Shown here: one piece after another, positions 11,683 to 23,028 of the stretch
How the letters are laid out: each line of letters starts with the position of its first letter
Numbering within the stretch: the stretch's first letter is position 1
Origin: Symbiodinium natans
Lineage: Eukaryota; Sar; Dinophyceae; Suessiales; Symbiodiniaceae
Length of the DNA: 64,000 nucleotides
Assembly: GCA_905221605.1 (NCBI GenBank)
Contig: CAJNDS010000170.1
Coordinates: 32,501-96,500, forward strand
Direction of reading: 5' to 3'
Notes under the pieces: model-generated
The model's database searches: none
Told to the model about the DNA's origin: nothing
The model's input: the letters and a program-made list of their open reading frames with translations, nothing else
Translations under genes and position numbers: made by a program

Positions 11683-13072
11683 CTGGAAGATCGACATATT
11701 CAAAAGCAAGACAAGCCCCTTTTGCTGAACTGTCTAACACCAGGCCTTCCGACCACTTACCTGTGCAAGGGGCTTGTTCAGTACTTGGTTTATCTTTGTG
11801 CGCTGTGTGACCGATCTGCATGCGCAGCATCAATCTGAGTTGCTGGCATGCCACAGATGTGGTATGAAATCGAGATTCTTGAGACTTCTCTCAAGCTTGA
11901 GCTGAACCTCTGCGTCCAAATCTGTGAAGCACGTGGCTGCACCAATCACCGCCTGGCTAGATGCTCTCGAGCTTTGAATGGGAAGTGACGTGCCTCAGCC
12001 CCAGCGCCGGCAAACCTGAAGGCGAGTGTGTGCGTGGCCATTGCTGCCGATGCAGCATGTGTGATTCTTGCAGATCTCACGTGCATAGACTGCCCTGACA
12101 ACGCGGCATTCGTTCTCAGACTTGGGCTTCCCTTGGAGATAGCTCAGTAGCCTTCGAATCAGAAACCTCAACGGTTGAAAAAGAACAGCAAGATACAGCA
12201 AGGTGAATGACGGTGCACCATGGCAGATTTGACTCATGTTCAGGTTCCCACGTGAGGAGCCGTACGGATGTCAGAGGCGTGCCAGGCCTCGCGACAGACA
12301 GCTTACATGTTGGCAGAACATTGCGGAACCGTTTACAGCAATCCATTCGTGGCCCAGGCTGCCAGGGCGTCGAGGTGGTCCAAGTCTTGTCCGGACCAGA
12401 CTTCGGTGTCAGGTCCTCACTGAACCACAGAATTTGCAACAAATCCACAAGCCCGCGTCTCTTAATTTACCTCACAAAAATTTGCTGCGGGCTAGCGGCT
12501 AGCCACCATGTCTCTCATGTTGACAGCATGTTTTTTCCATGTTCTGACATCTGCCAGCCGGGAGCAGCGCGTACAGCCGAAGCGACAACTCGTCGCAGAT
12601 ATGAAAGCCTTCGCAGGCGGATGCAGGCAAACACATTAACAGGGTCAGGAGGGGCTAGAGCCAAACCTGGCTTTGAATGCAATTGAATCTCGACGAGGGA
12701 GGGTCAGAGGTGCCAGGTGTTTGCAGCACATTCTTGCGCATTCTTTGGCATCTATATTTGTATTTGCACTGTGGGGCCGCATGGTAGGCTTCGGGCATGC
12801 AGCGGCGTTGTCGGGGCTGTCGGAACAAAGCCTTGCAAGCAACCAAGGAGTCGACATGTCATGCGTCTGAAAATGCCAGAGCAGCTGAGTGGCTCCAGGA
12901 TGCTCTCTGCAAGACCACTGCTGGGCGCCTGGTAGCAGGGGTGCACGAGAATCAAGATCTCCCATCAGGCAAGGAGGACTCGAGCCTCCTCAAAATGGTG
13001 TCGGCTGCGAATCTCCGTGTCCTATCCAGGGATGCCAATACAAGCAAGTCTTGTGCATGAAGCTGCGCTTAC

Positions 13073-13487
13073 CTTCCGAGAGGCACCGGTGAGGCACCAG
13101 GGACCGCCCAGGCCCTCATCCTCGGCCTGAGCGATTACTGCTACAAGCAAAGAATTTGGCTCAGGACGCCAATGCGGTTTGCGCTGCCTGATGTGCTTTT
13201 CGTCCAGGCGAAGCAATTGCTTCCGACCTGACCATGTGTACAGTGCAGACAGTCTGTACATCTGGTTGATTCTTGTTGCCACATGTGCTGCCCTCCCATG
13301 CCATGTGATGAGAGCGCTTCCCCACCATTGCGCCTTGTCTCCTCGCCATTCTCCTCTTCCAGATGCGCCTGCTCGGTATCTCTGCTCAGCATACTTATCA
13401 CATCTATGCTCTGTTGGTAGAAACTGATAGAACGCATCACCAACCTCATCTGCGTCTTCGACCAACACCTCGAACTCCACAAGCCAA
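13073..13487 (-). CDS. Internal exon, unknown protein
   Basis: A 415-bp exon between the acceptor ATGATGCAG and the donor CGGAAG followed by GTAAGC. The frame is open throughout. It opens with WLVEFEVLVEDADEVGDAFY, contains TWHGRAAHVATRINQMYRLS in the middle, and ends LGGPWCLTGASRK. It is one of the longer well-bounded exons in the window. No domain recognised. The exon at 13716-14059 lies just upstream on the same strand and may belong to the same gene. Confidence 0.58.
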
Positions 13488-13715
13488 CTGCATCATGAAA
13501 CATCTTCGATACCATCAGTATCTCCACTTTCCACACCTCCTTCTTCTAGCTGCTTCTAGCTGCAGCCCGGAACGCCACTAGGGGGGGCTTGAGGAAGCCA
13601 AATGCTGCCGCAAAGCAGGAGTCTGCGATGGTTGGAGCGCCAGCGCTTTGCGCGCGTACCGCAGGATCAGCTCATCGTGCCGATACCTTTGCTCCAGAGA
13701 CTTGCAGCAATTTGC

Positions 13716-14059
13716 TCATGACGAGTTTGTTAAGTTTGCAGCGGCGAAATTCAAAGGCATACATGCTTCACAGAAAGCCGATGGCTGAGTGTCAAGCTCT
13801 GGAAAGTCCTCCAGAAACTTCTTCAGCAGGTCAACACGCCTCACCACGTGACAGCGTGAGTCCAGGAACCCCTGTTCAGCAGCAAGGTCTTGACACGTGC
13901 ACAGCAGACACTTAGTGTACCACGCGTTCATGAGCAGGCTCTCGACGATGAGCTCTGGCTTCCTGCCATCCGCCGACAAGCTTGCATGACCCAGAATGAT
14001 CGAGGCATCTGGAGACTGCCCCAGGTCCTGAGAAGCTTTAAGAAGTGTGGCCGCATCGT
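13716..14059 (-). CDS. Candidate exon, unknown protein
   Basis: After an acceptor-like GTCAGTGAG the frame reads DAATLLKASQDLGQSPDASI, then RKPELIVESLLMNAWYTKCL and VVRRVDLLKKFLEDFPELDT, ending at TGA. Just upstream a protein-like segment (EEERLRVLLASLQLLGEVSE, near 14063-14125) is in another frame with no space for an intron. One continuous exon with a one-base frameshift is possible. Confidence 0.45.
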
Positions 14060-14972
14060 CTCACTGACTTCACCCAGAAGTTGCAGCGATGCCAAGAGCA
14101 CACGCAGGCGCTCCTCCTCACAGCGACAGGAGACTGGAAAGAAGTCGGGGTGAAACGTGGCAAGCGCGGTTCACAAGCTTTGAAGGCCTCCCCTGGGGTC
14201 AACCAGGATTGCAGTTGCTTCAGGAGCATCTGACAAAGCAGAGCTCGGTGTTGAACGACATCGAACCTGCATTACAAGCTCTAGGAGACTAAAATTCTTG
14301 TGCCGTTGTTGCAAGCTTATGCAAGCATCCAAGAGCCCGACATGTCCAGGAGCTGCAAGGCAAACGAGACTGCTTGTGATGGAGGTAGCGACAGGAGCCT
14401 CACGGCGCAGTAAACGCACAGCATAGCACAATGCTACGAGATGCTACAAGATGCTTCATCAGCGGCAAGCGTAAGCAAACGCCAACGGCTGCAATCAGTG
14501 GATGCCTGTGCTCAAAGCACCTGAAAAAGGAAAGAAACGGGGACCTTTTGTCAAGCGAGCATTGAGATGGCACAAGCTGGGGCCGAAGAAGCCAAGAAGC
14601 CAACGTCCACAATTGTGAAACTTGGGCACTCGGCTCTGCAACAGCCCACTCCGAGTTCAGCGAGTCGGGTTGCAACCCCTTCATCGAAACTGATCTTTCG
14701 GCGGCTCCGCGTTACAGGTTGGGACTGTCTGCAATAAGCTCACTTGCTTCGGATCGTTTGGCCTGTCCCTTACCAGCACTCGGCGCCACACATAATTCTT
14801 CACCTTGGATCAGACGACTTCAAGAAAACATCCAACAAGGGAGAACACCTTCGTCACATCCTGAGTCTACGCGATCGCGAGTCAGTCATTGAAGAACTGG
14901 CCTTTGATGTGTTGTGCTATGCGTGCGTGTAGCTATAGTTCGTCGTGGAAGTCTTGTACAGCGAAGGCGAAG

Positions 14973-16484
14973 CTACGAACCTGCAGCATGCTGCGAAGCT
15001 TCGCTGCTCATCATGGTCATATCGATATCCTGAAAAGGCTTGCCACGGATACTCTCCTGAGCTCCAAATTCAAGGGTCGATTGCAAACAGCTCGCCCATC
15101 CATCACCCGCCCGACTGTGAGTCCAGCACAGGCATATAGTCGGTCTTACTGTGCAGGCTCCAAGTTCCAGCAGCTTTCGAGCACCGGACGGGCGGATCAG
15201 GTATGCCTGCGTTCCGGCATAAAATCCAGCAGCTGGAACCTTCGACCAACCAGCCTCGGGATTCTGAAAGAACTCAGAAACATTGCCACTTCGAACCGCC
15301 TCGTCCCGAAAACCCAACTGCTACTGGTAGGATTTGGAGTTGCAGTGTCGGGAATGGAACGCGATGCCGGTGTTTTCATGCTGGTTCACAGTTGCTGGTT
15401 GCCTGCCTGAGCCTTTTTGGCCTGCCCGTACAATTGCCCGCCTGAGTCTCCCCCCCTGCCTGCTCATTAAAGCAAAATTCCGGTGCAGTTGCCCCGAATG
15501 TTGTATTGCCTAAAAGCTGTCCTCAGCGCCACTTTGTCCTGAAAACCTAACTCAGCCCCGCTTGTCGGGTGGGGATCAAGGATACGTCCTTCCCCCTGCC
15601 CAGTGCACGGCATGCTGCCACGAGACGCCATGCAGGAGCTCGTACAGTGCCGATGTCACGAGGTCCCAAGGCCGCAAAGGATCCTTGGCCTCAAGAAATG
15701 GGCCCGGTAAGGAGCTGTTGCCAACCTGTCGAGGTGCCACAGCCCAGCACAAGCCACTGCACAAGCCACTGCACAGCCCCAACACAGCCCCGCGTCATCC
15801 AGCTATCGAACGACTCGGCGCGACAAAGCTCCAGCCTGGTCTTCTGCGCGCCAGTGCCCAAAGAAGAAAAGCTTGATGACCTGTCAACAGTCGACGGCCA
15901 ACGTACGAATCGCACCTTCCTTTTCAAGTGGATCAGGTGGGAGGTGACTTTGCAGTGGTCAGGCGCGCGTCTTAACTCGTTGTCTTCTCGGGGCCTCGGC
16001 ATCCTGCGGAGCCAGTGGAAGTTCCCGCTTCATTCGCTCGCGCCAGCCGGGGCAGAAAACCACGTCATCTTCCATGACCAAGTACCACGGATCACCTGAG
16101 GGCTTTTTTGGGGAACTTTGAGATGCTGGACTTCTGCTGAACTACAGAAAACACAAAGGCAAAACACAAAGGCAAAACACAGAACATTGGCTACAGCTGT
16201 TGCTGAGCCGGCCGGCCTTCCAATTCCCCTGCGATGGGTCGGGTGGGCAGGTTGCCATTGGCAAGGTCACGCCACAGTCGCACGTGAGCTGCAGCAATGG
16301 CTATGACCTGAAGATCTCCGGAGAACCACTGCTGGAACGAAGTGTGCTCTTTCTTTACGGATGAAGCAGAGCAGACTTCCATCACAGGTCCTGCCTTCGG
16401 CACGCACTCGTGATGATCATGCTGAAGCAGCTCATCGATGTTTTTTGGCGATGGTCTGAAAAGATTGCTCCAAAGCTCGGACAT
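14973..16484 (-). CDS. Glycosyltransferase family 25 (LPS/procollagen-type) gene, six exons
   Basis: Family 25 enzymes transfer a sugar from a nucleotide sugar, in eukaryotes usually in the secretory pathway. Exons, read leftward: 16484-16256, 16095-15995, 15880-about 15815, 15725-about 15612, 15263-15150, 15056-14973. All joins stay in frame. The first exon starts at an ATG with an in-frame stop upstream and carries AAAHVRLWRDLANG, the helix before the acidic motif. Exon 2 has WYLVMEDDVVFCPGW, the family's EDD motif. Exon 3 has VIKLFFFGHWRAED. Exon 5 has GFYAGTQAYLIRPSGARKLL, the most typical family block. The last exon has GKPFQDIDMTM. Introns 1 and 2 begin with GC and the last with GTAAGA. 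The predicted protein is about 236 residues. It has no signal peptide in this model, so an N-terminal exon may be missing. Confidence 0.72.
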
Positions 16485-16796
16485 GGCCGCACCTCAGGGT
16501 AGCACCAGTCCTTCACGGCTTGTCATCCTCAAGATGTGACGGACATGTGGTTTTGCAACGCCCGCCGAGGTTTGGCGGCTTGCCGGGAGAGGTATGCATA
16601 CAAACCATCCAGTTGCTGACGGTGGAATGCAGGCTGGCTGCATTGCCATACCTTGCCGCTGGACAGCTTCCACATTTTTCAATGAGCATACAAATGCAAA
16701 CCTGTGAGCCCTCCAAGTGGATGGCTCCTTCAGAAGTTGCATAGCTTCAAGGACCTGTCGCCAACACACTTCAAAGCATGACCGTGGAAAGTGCAT

Positions 16797-16828
16797 GGGA
16801 GAGAGTCAGAGAGAGAGACAGAGAAGAA
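16797..16828. repeat. GA-rich low-complexity tract
   Basis: Short run of GA dinucleotides with interruptions. Like the other GA tracts in the window it has purines on the plus strand and pyrimidines on the gene strand. Confidence 0.8.
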
Positions 16829-17035
16829 TCCATCAGCAGGTCCAGCCGGCCTCTGATGGCATTTTTCCATTGTAGCCGCGCCTGAATCAACACAGGCGCG
16901 CGACTCGGTAGACACTCGCAACAGCCTAAGTCAGGATGCTCGAAGCGGTCTTGCAGCCATGAGACACCATTTCTGCGGAGACACCCATATCCTCCGACAG
17001 GCCACAAAACCACGACATCCACAAAGGACTCGCGC

Positions 17036-17076
17036 ATGTGTGTGTGTGTGTGTGTGTGGGTGTTTGTGTTGGTGTT

Positions 17077-17164
<88 letters not shown>

Positions 17165-17167
17165 TGC

Positions 17168-17201
<34 letters not shown>

Positions 17202-17202
17202 T
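17036..17202. repeat. (TG)n microsatellite with (TGCG)n tail
   Basis: About 127 bp of nearly pure TG with a few interruptions near the left end, followed by about nine TGCG units. All long open frames across it are artefacts of the repeat. Confidence 0.97.
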
Positions 17203-17313
17203 GCAACGGTTTTCGGGTCCAGCGGCACATGGGGCAAACTGTTCGTCAACACGCTTTCCTGTCCTGGAGCTCCGCCTCTGTGACTTTGTACTTCTCGGGT
17301 TCTCAGATGAGCA

Positions 17314-17502
17314 TCAAGATGTTGTGCGAATTGAAGTCGCGCATTCAACAAGCACTGACTTATCCCTGGCGCAAAAGCTCAATGTATAGAGCCCATCTTT
17401 GCTGAGGGCTGTACCGATGGAAACCACGAACGCTTCTCGAAAAAGACCACTTTCTTGATGAGCCTCTTGGACAATGCGGCCAAGATGGGCCAAGACTGCC
17501 CG
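17314..17502 (-). CDS. Candidate exon, unknown protein
   Basis: After an acceptor-like ATGAAAG the frame reads RAVLAHLGRIVQEAHQESGL, then FREAFVVSIGTALSKDGLYT and CARDKSVLVECATSIR, closing at TGA. Downstream, another protein-like piece (EPEKYKVTEAELQDR) follows in a different frame. No domain recognised. Confidence 0.43.
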   Translation of the reverse strand, partial: RAVLAHLGRIVQEAHQESGLFREAFVVSIGTALSKDGLYTLSFCARDKSVLVECATSIRTTS

Positions 17503-18018
17503 CTTTCATTGCTCGTTCTCGAAAATAGGACTGTGCATGTGAGGCCACCTCTTCTGGGACAGTAGTCCTTTGGAGCCTGTCCTTCAGTCCAGCTGCTCTT
17601 TGCATCAAGGATAAGCACTCGCCTTACATCGACTCAGCACAGTTTTGCATAGAGGGCATAGTGCATGCATGTGCATGACACAAGACTTCTGCATCTTGTC
17701 GTCAACACTGCAGCATCCAGCCCATCCATGACTCGCAAGAGCCAAACTGACTTTGCACATTGCTGCGGGCTTGATTCTTGTATCACCCTCAAGAGGTCAA
17801 TTCAGACATCGTACATAATTTTTACTTAGGGAGACTTGTCCAGGGGTAAACAATGATCAAGAGCTGTCACACCTTGTTGTCCCACGCAGGAACTGTTGTC
17901 GTCCTTTCTTTGTTTGTGCTCATTGCTTTCCTCTTCTCTTCCGCCTGTCTTGTCTGATAGTTGCCAATCGAAGGCTTGAAGAGGAGGATCAAACGATACA
18001 AAGACGTAACGAAACAAA

Positions 18019-18023
<5 letters not shown>

Positions 18024-18049
<26 letters not shown>
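18024..18049. repeat. (GA)n microsatellite
   Basis: Uninterrupted GA repeat of about 13 units; CT on the gene strand. Confidence 0.95.
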
Positions 18050-18744
18050 GACCACAGGGGCGGTTTCCACGTACGAGCAGTCCCCCCAGTGCTGCTTTTG
18101 ATGTTTAATTCACGATGTTCGTTTCCTCTGCTCTCAGTACTGACAAGAAAGGAACAAGACAAACAAGAGAAGAGGATGAATGACGTGGCATTGAACCCAT
18201 GTTGTCGATGCACGTTTCTGTTCTTATGTTTGATATGAATTTGTGGTCTCATTTGAAGAAAAAAGTGGATAAAGGTGCTTTTCTTTTGTGTACGAAACAA
18301 AGACAAGAAAGGATAAAGATGCAAAGCTGCATACCCAAAGAAATGTAAGAAACAAGTAGGGGCCCATGAGCCTTGGCAACTTCAGAACCTCCAGATTCAT
18401 ATTTTTTGGCAATTTCGTACAGCATGAGAGCTCCAGCTGACTGAATTCATCAAGAACAGCTACATTTGTCTACATGTGCAGTTGCCCAATATACCAGGGA
18501 TTGTTGTGTACATCTGTAGGATGATTCACACACATTTCTTTCTGTAGGCTCTGTTGAAAAAGGCTGCAGACAAGCATTTACACTGACAGTGCTCCGTACA
18601 GAATGTGCCTTTGAGCCTGAAGCGACAGGCTCCTCTTTGCTGCTTGTGCCATGTTGTGCCACTGTCATGGGCAAAGGTAGGCAAATGTGGGCAAAGGTGG
18701 GCAAAGGTGGGCAAGGGTCTATGAAATGCAGCCCTTCGACTGAC

Positions 18745-18875
18745 ATCGTCGAGCAGGAGCTGCAACCATACAATACAGCAAAATGTATCTGCAGCTTCTC
18801 CAGCTTTAAGCAGGCGTCTGTGCAAATCCTCATTCTCCTCATTCTCCCATTCATCTGCGTCGTCGGTTGTGATGC
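18745..18875 (-). CDS. Candidate exon, acidic helical segment
   Basis: Between an acceptor (AAAGCCAG) and a GT donor, the frame reads ITTDDADEWENEENEDLHRR and then LLKAGEAADTFCCIVWLQLL. The acidic start and following hydrophobic helix look protein-like. A 226-codon open frame on the same strand (18450-19130) overlaps it in another frame and is probably a shadow. Confidence 0.43.
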
Positions 18876-18987
18876 CTGGCTTTGCAAGCTTTCAGGCCCT
18901 TTATCGGCCATAGCTTCAACCATTGGCGTGGAGGTCTTGATGTGCAGGTGCTTTGGAGTTCTGAAGTGCACGCAGCGCCCAGTAACC

Positions 18988-19020
18988 CAGTACACTCCCG
19001 TACACTCCCGTACACTCCCG
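18988..19020. repeat. Tandem 10-bp repeat, three copies
   Basis: The decamer tacactcccg occurs three times in tandem. Another small tandem repeat (gtgggcaaag) lies at 18686-18716. Confidence 0.9.
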
Positions 19021-19199
19021 AACTCATTGGCAAGCCCATGCAAGCCATGGGTCGTTCGCTGATTCCAAGCAAGAAGAGCGATAGTCCGACGCCAAGTCGT
19101 CGCCTGAGACAGCCAATGCAGTGCTATCACAACACGTGCCGAAGGCCCTAGGCCCCCTGACAGTCAATCACTCGCACCCACCGTTCTCTGCTTGATCTG

Positions 19200-20080
19200 A
19201 TTCTTTTCAGGCTTTAGCCTGGACTTTGGATTCTTTCTGTGAGCTCCGGGTTCTTGGGGGTTTTGAGGGTTTAGGCTTTCATCGGCTTTTAAGGCTTTCA
19301 GGTTTGGATGCTTAGGGAGGATCATGGGCAGATGAGGCTGAGGTGTTTGAGAGGTTTTTGGAACTCGGTCAACCAGGGTGTTTGGGACTGGACTGGGTCT
19401 TAGGGTCGGGGCTTCCGGTTTGCGCTTCTACCGCGTTGGGGCTGTTCGGGTTTCGAGCTTTCGGGCGCTCAAGACTTTACAAGATAAGCTTCTGACGTTT
19501 TAGGGCGTATGCTTATGGCTCAGGGAAAGGAAGTTGCCAGGATTTTAAAAGGCAGGGCTGTTATGTTTTTGACGTTCGTGCCCGACTTGCGGCACATCAC
19601 ATGGATTGGCTTCTGGGTTCCGGGGTTTGGCTTTTTTCAGGGGCTGAGCGTGGGGAGGAGCGTCTGACCAAGAAAACACACGAGCAAAGGCAACAAAAGA
19701 GGGCACAATCGAGGCAACACAACAAGACACACGTGAGCACACCTCCTGCCCTGACTTAGACTTAGAAGGGCCAGTGTGTTCCCTTCATCCATCAACCTAC
19801 TCTCTCTTCTCCAGATCTAGGCTCGGAGGAGTTCACCCGACTTCCGGCAAACCATGTTTTATCTCAAGCGCAGCAAACCTCAAAACCTAAATTGCGAACT
19901 CCTCCACGAGCAAAACCAAGCCTGTCTCAAGATGCGCCCCCCAGGAATCCAAATTTCAAGCCATCCCCATTCTATACGCTGTGGCACAGGCGCGGAACGG
20001 CGCACAGGCTGAATTGAACCCCAAAGCTCAGACTCTCAAGCCCGCCCCGAAGTCCGAATGCTTTACTAAAACCAATTGTG
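19200..20080. other. T/G-rich then C/A-rich noncoding stretch
   Basis: The left half has words such as gggggttttgagggtttagg and the right half words such as caaaacctaaatt and ccccaaagctc. The composition resembles degenerate telomere-like or intronic filler sequence. No gene is supported here. Confidence 0.5.
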
Positions 20081-20864
20081 CCCATTGCCTCAAAAATCCT
20101 CAGCTCCTACATATGTGTACCTAGTGTACGCTACAGTAATTTGTACTTCGTGAGTCACAGGCCTCTGCGAGAGCATCAAATCGTCCAATTGTGTTGGACC
20201 TCGGTAAGTCGTCAAGACTAAGTGACGTGACCTTGATAAAGGCTCAAAAGTGCTTCTACTTTTTCCAAGACTCAGGCCCAAGTAGACGTTCGGTTCACTT
20301 TCAGGACGGCTCTGGCCATCGGGGCGATGGCTTGAGCTTGAAATCCGCAGCACGGCTGGCAATGCAATGGACAGGCATCATCGAACCAATGCGAGGATGC
20401 TCTGTTAGCCAGCATGGTACGTAGCACATGTTCGAAGCAAACCAGAAGCACGTCGAAGACGGTGCGACATCTTTTACTACAGTACAGTAGCAAGACGCGC
20501 ATGTTGATCACATTAATCAAGCAGTGGCCTGTTGACCGCGTTTGTCTTGTCGTGTTTCCTAGGTTTGTGTCGCGCCATATGTAGCACACGCATACAAAAT
20601 CACAGCCGCATGCAACCCGTGTGCGACCAAGGCACGTGGTAAACAAATAATGTAGTCTGGACAGCTCCAAAGAGTGCAAGGGATCTGTCATGCCGTACAT
20701 TTGTGCCTCAGATATGTTGAAGCTTTGGTTCACATTCTCAAAAATTTAGCCTGACCTAATGTTCGACCACTACCACCAAAGGCTGTTCCAACCGAGTTTG
20801 AGGCGAGTGTTCGCGCCATGTCGTGCTGCTGCAAAGACAGAAGATGCTCCACAGCTTCACTCAC

Positions 20865-21321
20865 CTGCCGCTGCCCAAGAGGTGCAAATCAATTAACAAT
20901 AGCAAGCACAGATCCAACAGCATGATTCGACATTGTGCCTGCAACTTGCTCATGTCCTCAATTTCCTGACAGGGCATGGCAAGTTCCTTGCAATGATTGA
21001 ACAAGCGCGTGTCCTGTCCTGCCACACTTGCCAGCGACCCTCTGAGACTTGGAGAATCTTCTCGAACGAGACCATCCTCAAATCATGCCAGCATCGTTCG
21101 GAAAAGATCTGACAGGGCAGTAGGGTGGCTGCCGCTGCAGAATCCGGCGAAGCTCCTCACGACTGACGACCAGTCAAGAACTACGTGAGCCAAGTCGCTC
21201 CATGATATGGTTGGCTCTGCATTTTTTTAAATGAACTGTTGAAGAATGGCTCTCTGAGTGCTGCTGGCGCAAAGACATTTGATCGAGCCCTCTCCTGCTT
21301 CAAGGCCGCAGCTCGTCCTGC
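20865..21321 (-). CDS. Exon with a frameshift and an in-frame TGA, unknown protein
   Basis: Starts after the acceptor ACGCCTGCCAG and ends at a very strong donor (GGCAG followed by GTGAGTG). The first frame reads GRAAALKQERARSNVFAPAA and ends near FFNSSFKKM. At a run of seven identical bases (21222-21228) the protein-like frame shifts to PTISWSDLAHVVLDWSSVVR. In that frame a TGA at 21083-21085 separates SDLFRTMLA from FEDGLVREDSPSLRG. It then continues with NHCKELAMPCQEIEDMSKLQ to the donor. The splice sites support a real exon; the two lesions suggest a pseudogene or consensus errors. Confidence 0.5.
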
Positions 21322-22058
21322 CTGGCAGGCGTTCGCCAGGCGTTGGGAGTTGAGAGTTCGGTTGGCGGGGTCTTACTGCGCCGCCTCGTTGCTGTCTGCA
21401 CTTGGCTCATTCTCAATGCCTTGGTGTGAGCGCCGGCTTTCGGTTGCCCTGAATTCTGAATGCGGCTTGGCTGAACTTTGAGGAACTTCAACAGCTTGGC
21501 ACAGCTACTGCACAGCTCTCAGCACTGGGCGGTGTAAACACATAGAGAGGGTCTGCACTGCTGTGTCGACGTCCCAACGTTTGTACCTGTGCGCTACACA
21601 TCGCATCTGGAAGCTGCACCCTGCGACTTCAGGCACCTGTCCAGGGTCAGCTGCGCTGCCAGTGTGTGGCCCTTCACGCGGTACATGCACCTCGGAGCTG
21701 GTGCGGGTGGGTGAGTGGGTGCTTGTGTGCGTGTGTGGGTACGTCTGCTGAGGATGCTGAGGCCGCTTCTCGTGGTCCAGGAGCTCGCGATGCACGGCCT
21801 CGTTTGACTCGTAGCCAGGTGCCAGGTCGTGAGGACCTCATGTTTTTGAAGCCCGTCCCAACCGCCCTTCGACATGTAAAACGCCACCATGTAAAGCCTT
21901 ATTCAAGGTCCTGAATTTGGCCTTCGCAAAATTCTGCAGCAACTGCTTTTGTGGAGTCATCTTTGTTTAGGAAGGCTTTCTTTCTATCAGGATATGCAGC
22001 AAGTATTCTGATGTTTGCCTAGGCTCGGCCGAAATCGGCCGAAACGCTCTGCAAGTTT

Positions 22059-22283
22059 TTATGGAGGCCTTGATTCGTAGGTCTTGTAAGAATATGGTGC
22101 TGGCAGCGGCGTGCATGGTTCTTCTGACATGATTTCTATCATGGGGTCAAACTCCCTGGTCCTGAAGACCACCCCGACTTGGGCTCGGCGAGTTTTATCT
22201 TCATCCATCATCGGCATCATTTGCGCTCGGGATTGCTGCCGGAGGCTTGAGTCGTGCAAGGTATGCAGAACCACCCAGAACAT
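22059..22283 (-). CDS. Candidate terminal exon, unknown protein
   Basis: Open frame ending TAA. The right part reads SSLRQQSRAQMMPMMDEDKT, then GVVFRTREFDPMIEIMSEEP and APYSYKTYESRPP. Charged and methionine-rich, clearly unlike the simple composition of noncoding sequence here. It might be the C terminus of a gene lying to the right. No family recognised. Confidence 0.47.
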   Translation of the reverse strand: MFWVVLHTLHDSSLRQQSRAQMMPMMDEDKTRRAQVGVVFRTREFDPMIEIMSEEPCTPLPAPYSYKTYESRPP

Positions 22284-22879
22284 CGCCGCTCATACAAATC
22301 GGCTATCAGCTGCTGCTACCGCTCACTGATAGGAATCGTAGCCCGAAGCCTCCACCCCCTCCCCTTCCCCCTGATGGACCGCACGAGGCCTTAACGTTGC
22401 CTATACAGCTTGCATTATCCAACCATCCGGCCAATTAGATTTCAAAGCGTAAGCAAGAACGAGCATGTTCTACTCCGTTCAACCCAGCAATAAAAAACGA
22501 ACTCCTTCGCAAACTGCAAACGCAAGTTCCGCACGCGCCCTAATTATTCTACTCCTAGTCCAACTCCCCAACTACCAGGAAGTGAGCTCCGGGACGTGTC
22601 GAAGCCTTAGCCCCAAAAGCCGCACCAACTCTCTTCCCTGCAGGTCTAGCATGCCCGCAAGCTCCTCGGGCAAAGTGCAGGCGAGCGCGTGCGGAGCGAC
22701 CAAGAAAACAAAACCCCAACACAGAGATGTGACATGTGCGGAACACGCAAGAACTCCGAAATAAAGTAAGGAAATTCCCAATTTAAAGATGCTTCCCAGA
22801 TCAGCAGAGGGTTGCTCTCTGCTAATTTCCCCTTCTTTTGAAAAGTGAGTGCTTCTGCCAGCTCGTCCGCGCGGCTATT

Positions 22880-23028
22880 TTAGATAGTCTGGCCGGCGAC
22901 GTTATGCACCAGACTGCGGATTGCAGAACACAGGATGATGTCCAACTTGCGGACTCTCAGCCCAGGGCTCTTCAAGTACAGGTCAAGCACGCGGTCTGTC
23001 AAGCCACTGTCCACTGACAAATACCTCG
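22880..23028 (-). CDS. Candidate terminal exon, unknown protein
   Basis: After an acceptor-like ACGAATAG the frame reads RYLSVDSGLTDRVLDLYLKS, then PGLRVRKLDIILCSAIRSLV and HNVAGQTI with TAA. Regular spacing of leucines suggests helices. No family recognised; the plus-strand open frame over the same place is taken as its shadow. Confidence 0.45.

Noticed and set aside
16926-17405. Open frames encoding Cys-Val or Thr-His repeats on both strands
   Set aside because: Translation of the TG microsatellite.
18450-19130. 226-codon minus-strand open frame
   Set aside because: Part of it is made of small tandem repeats, and a better-bounded exon (18745-18875) lies in another frame.
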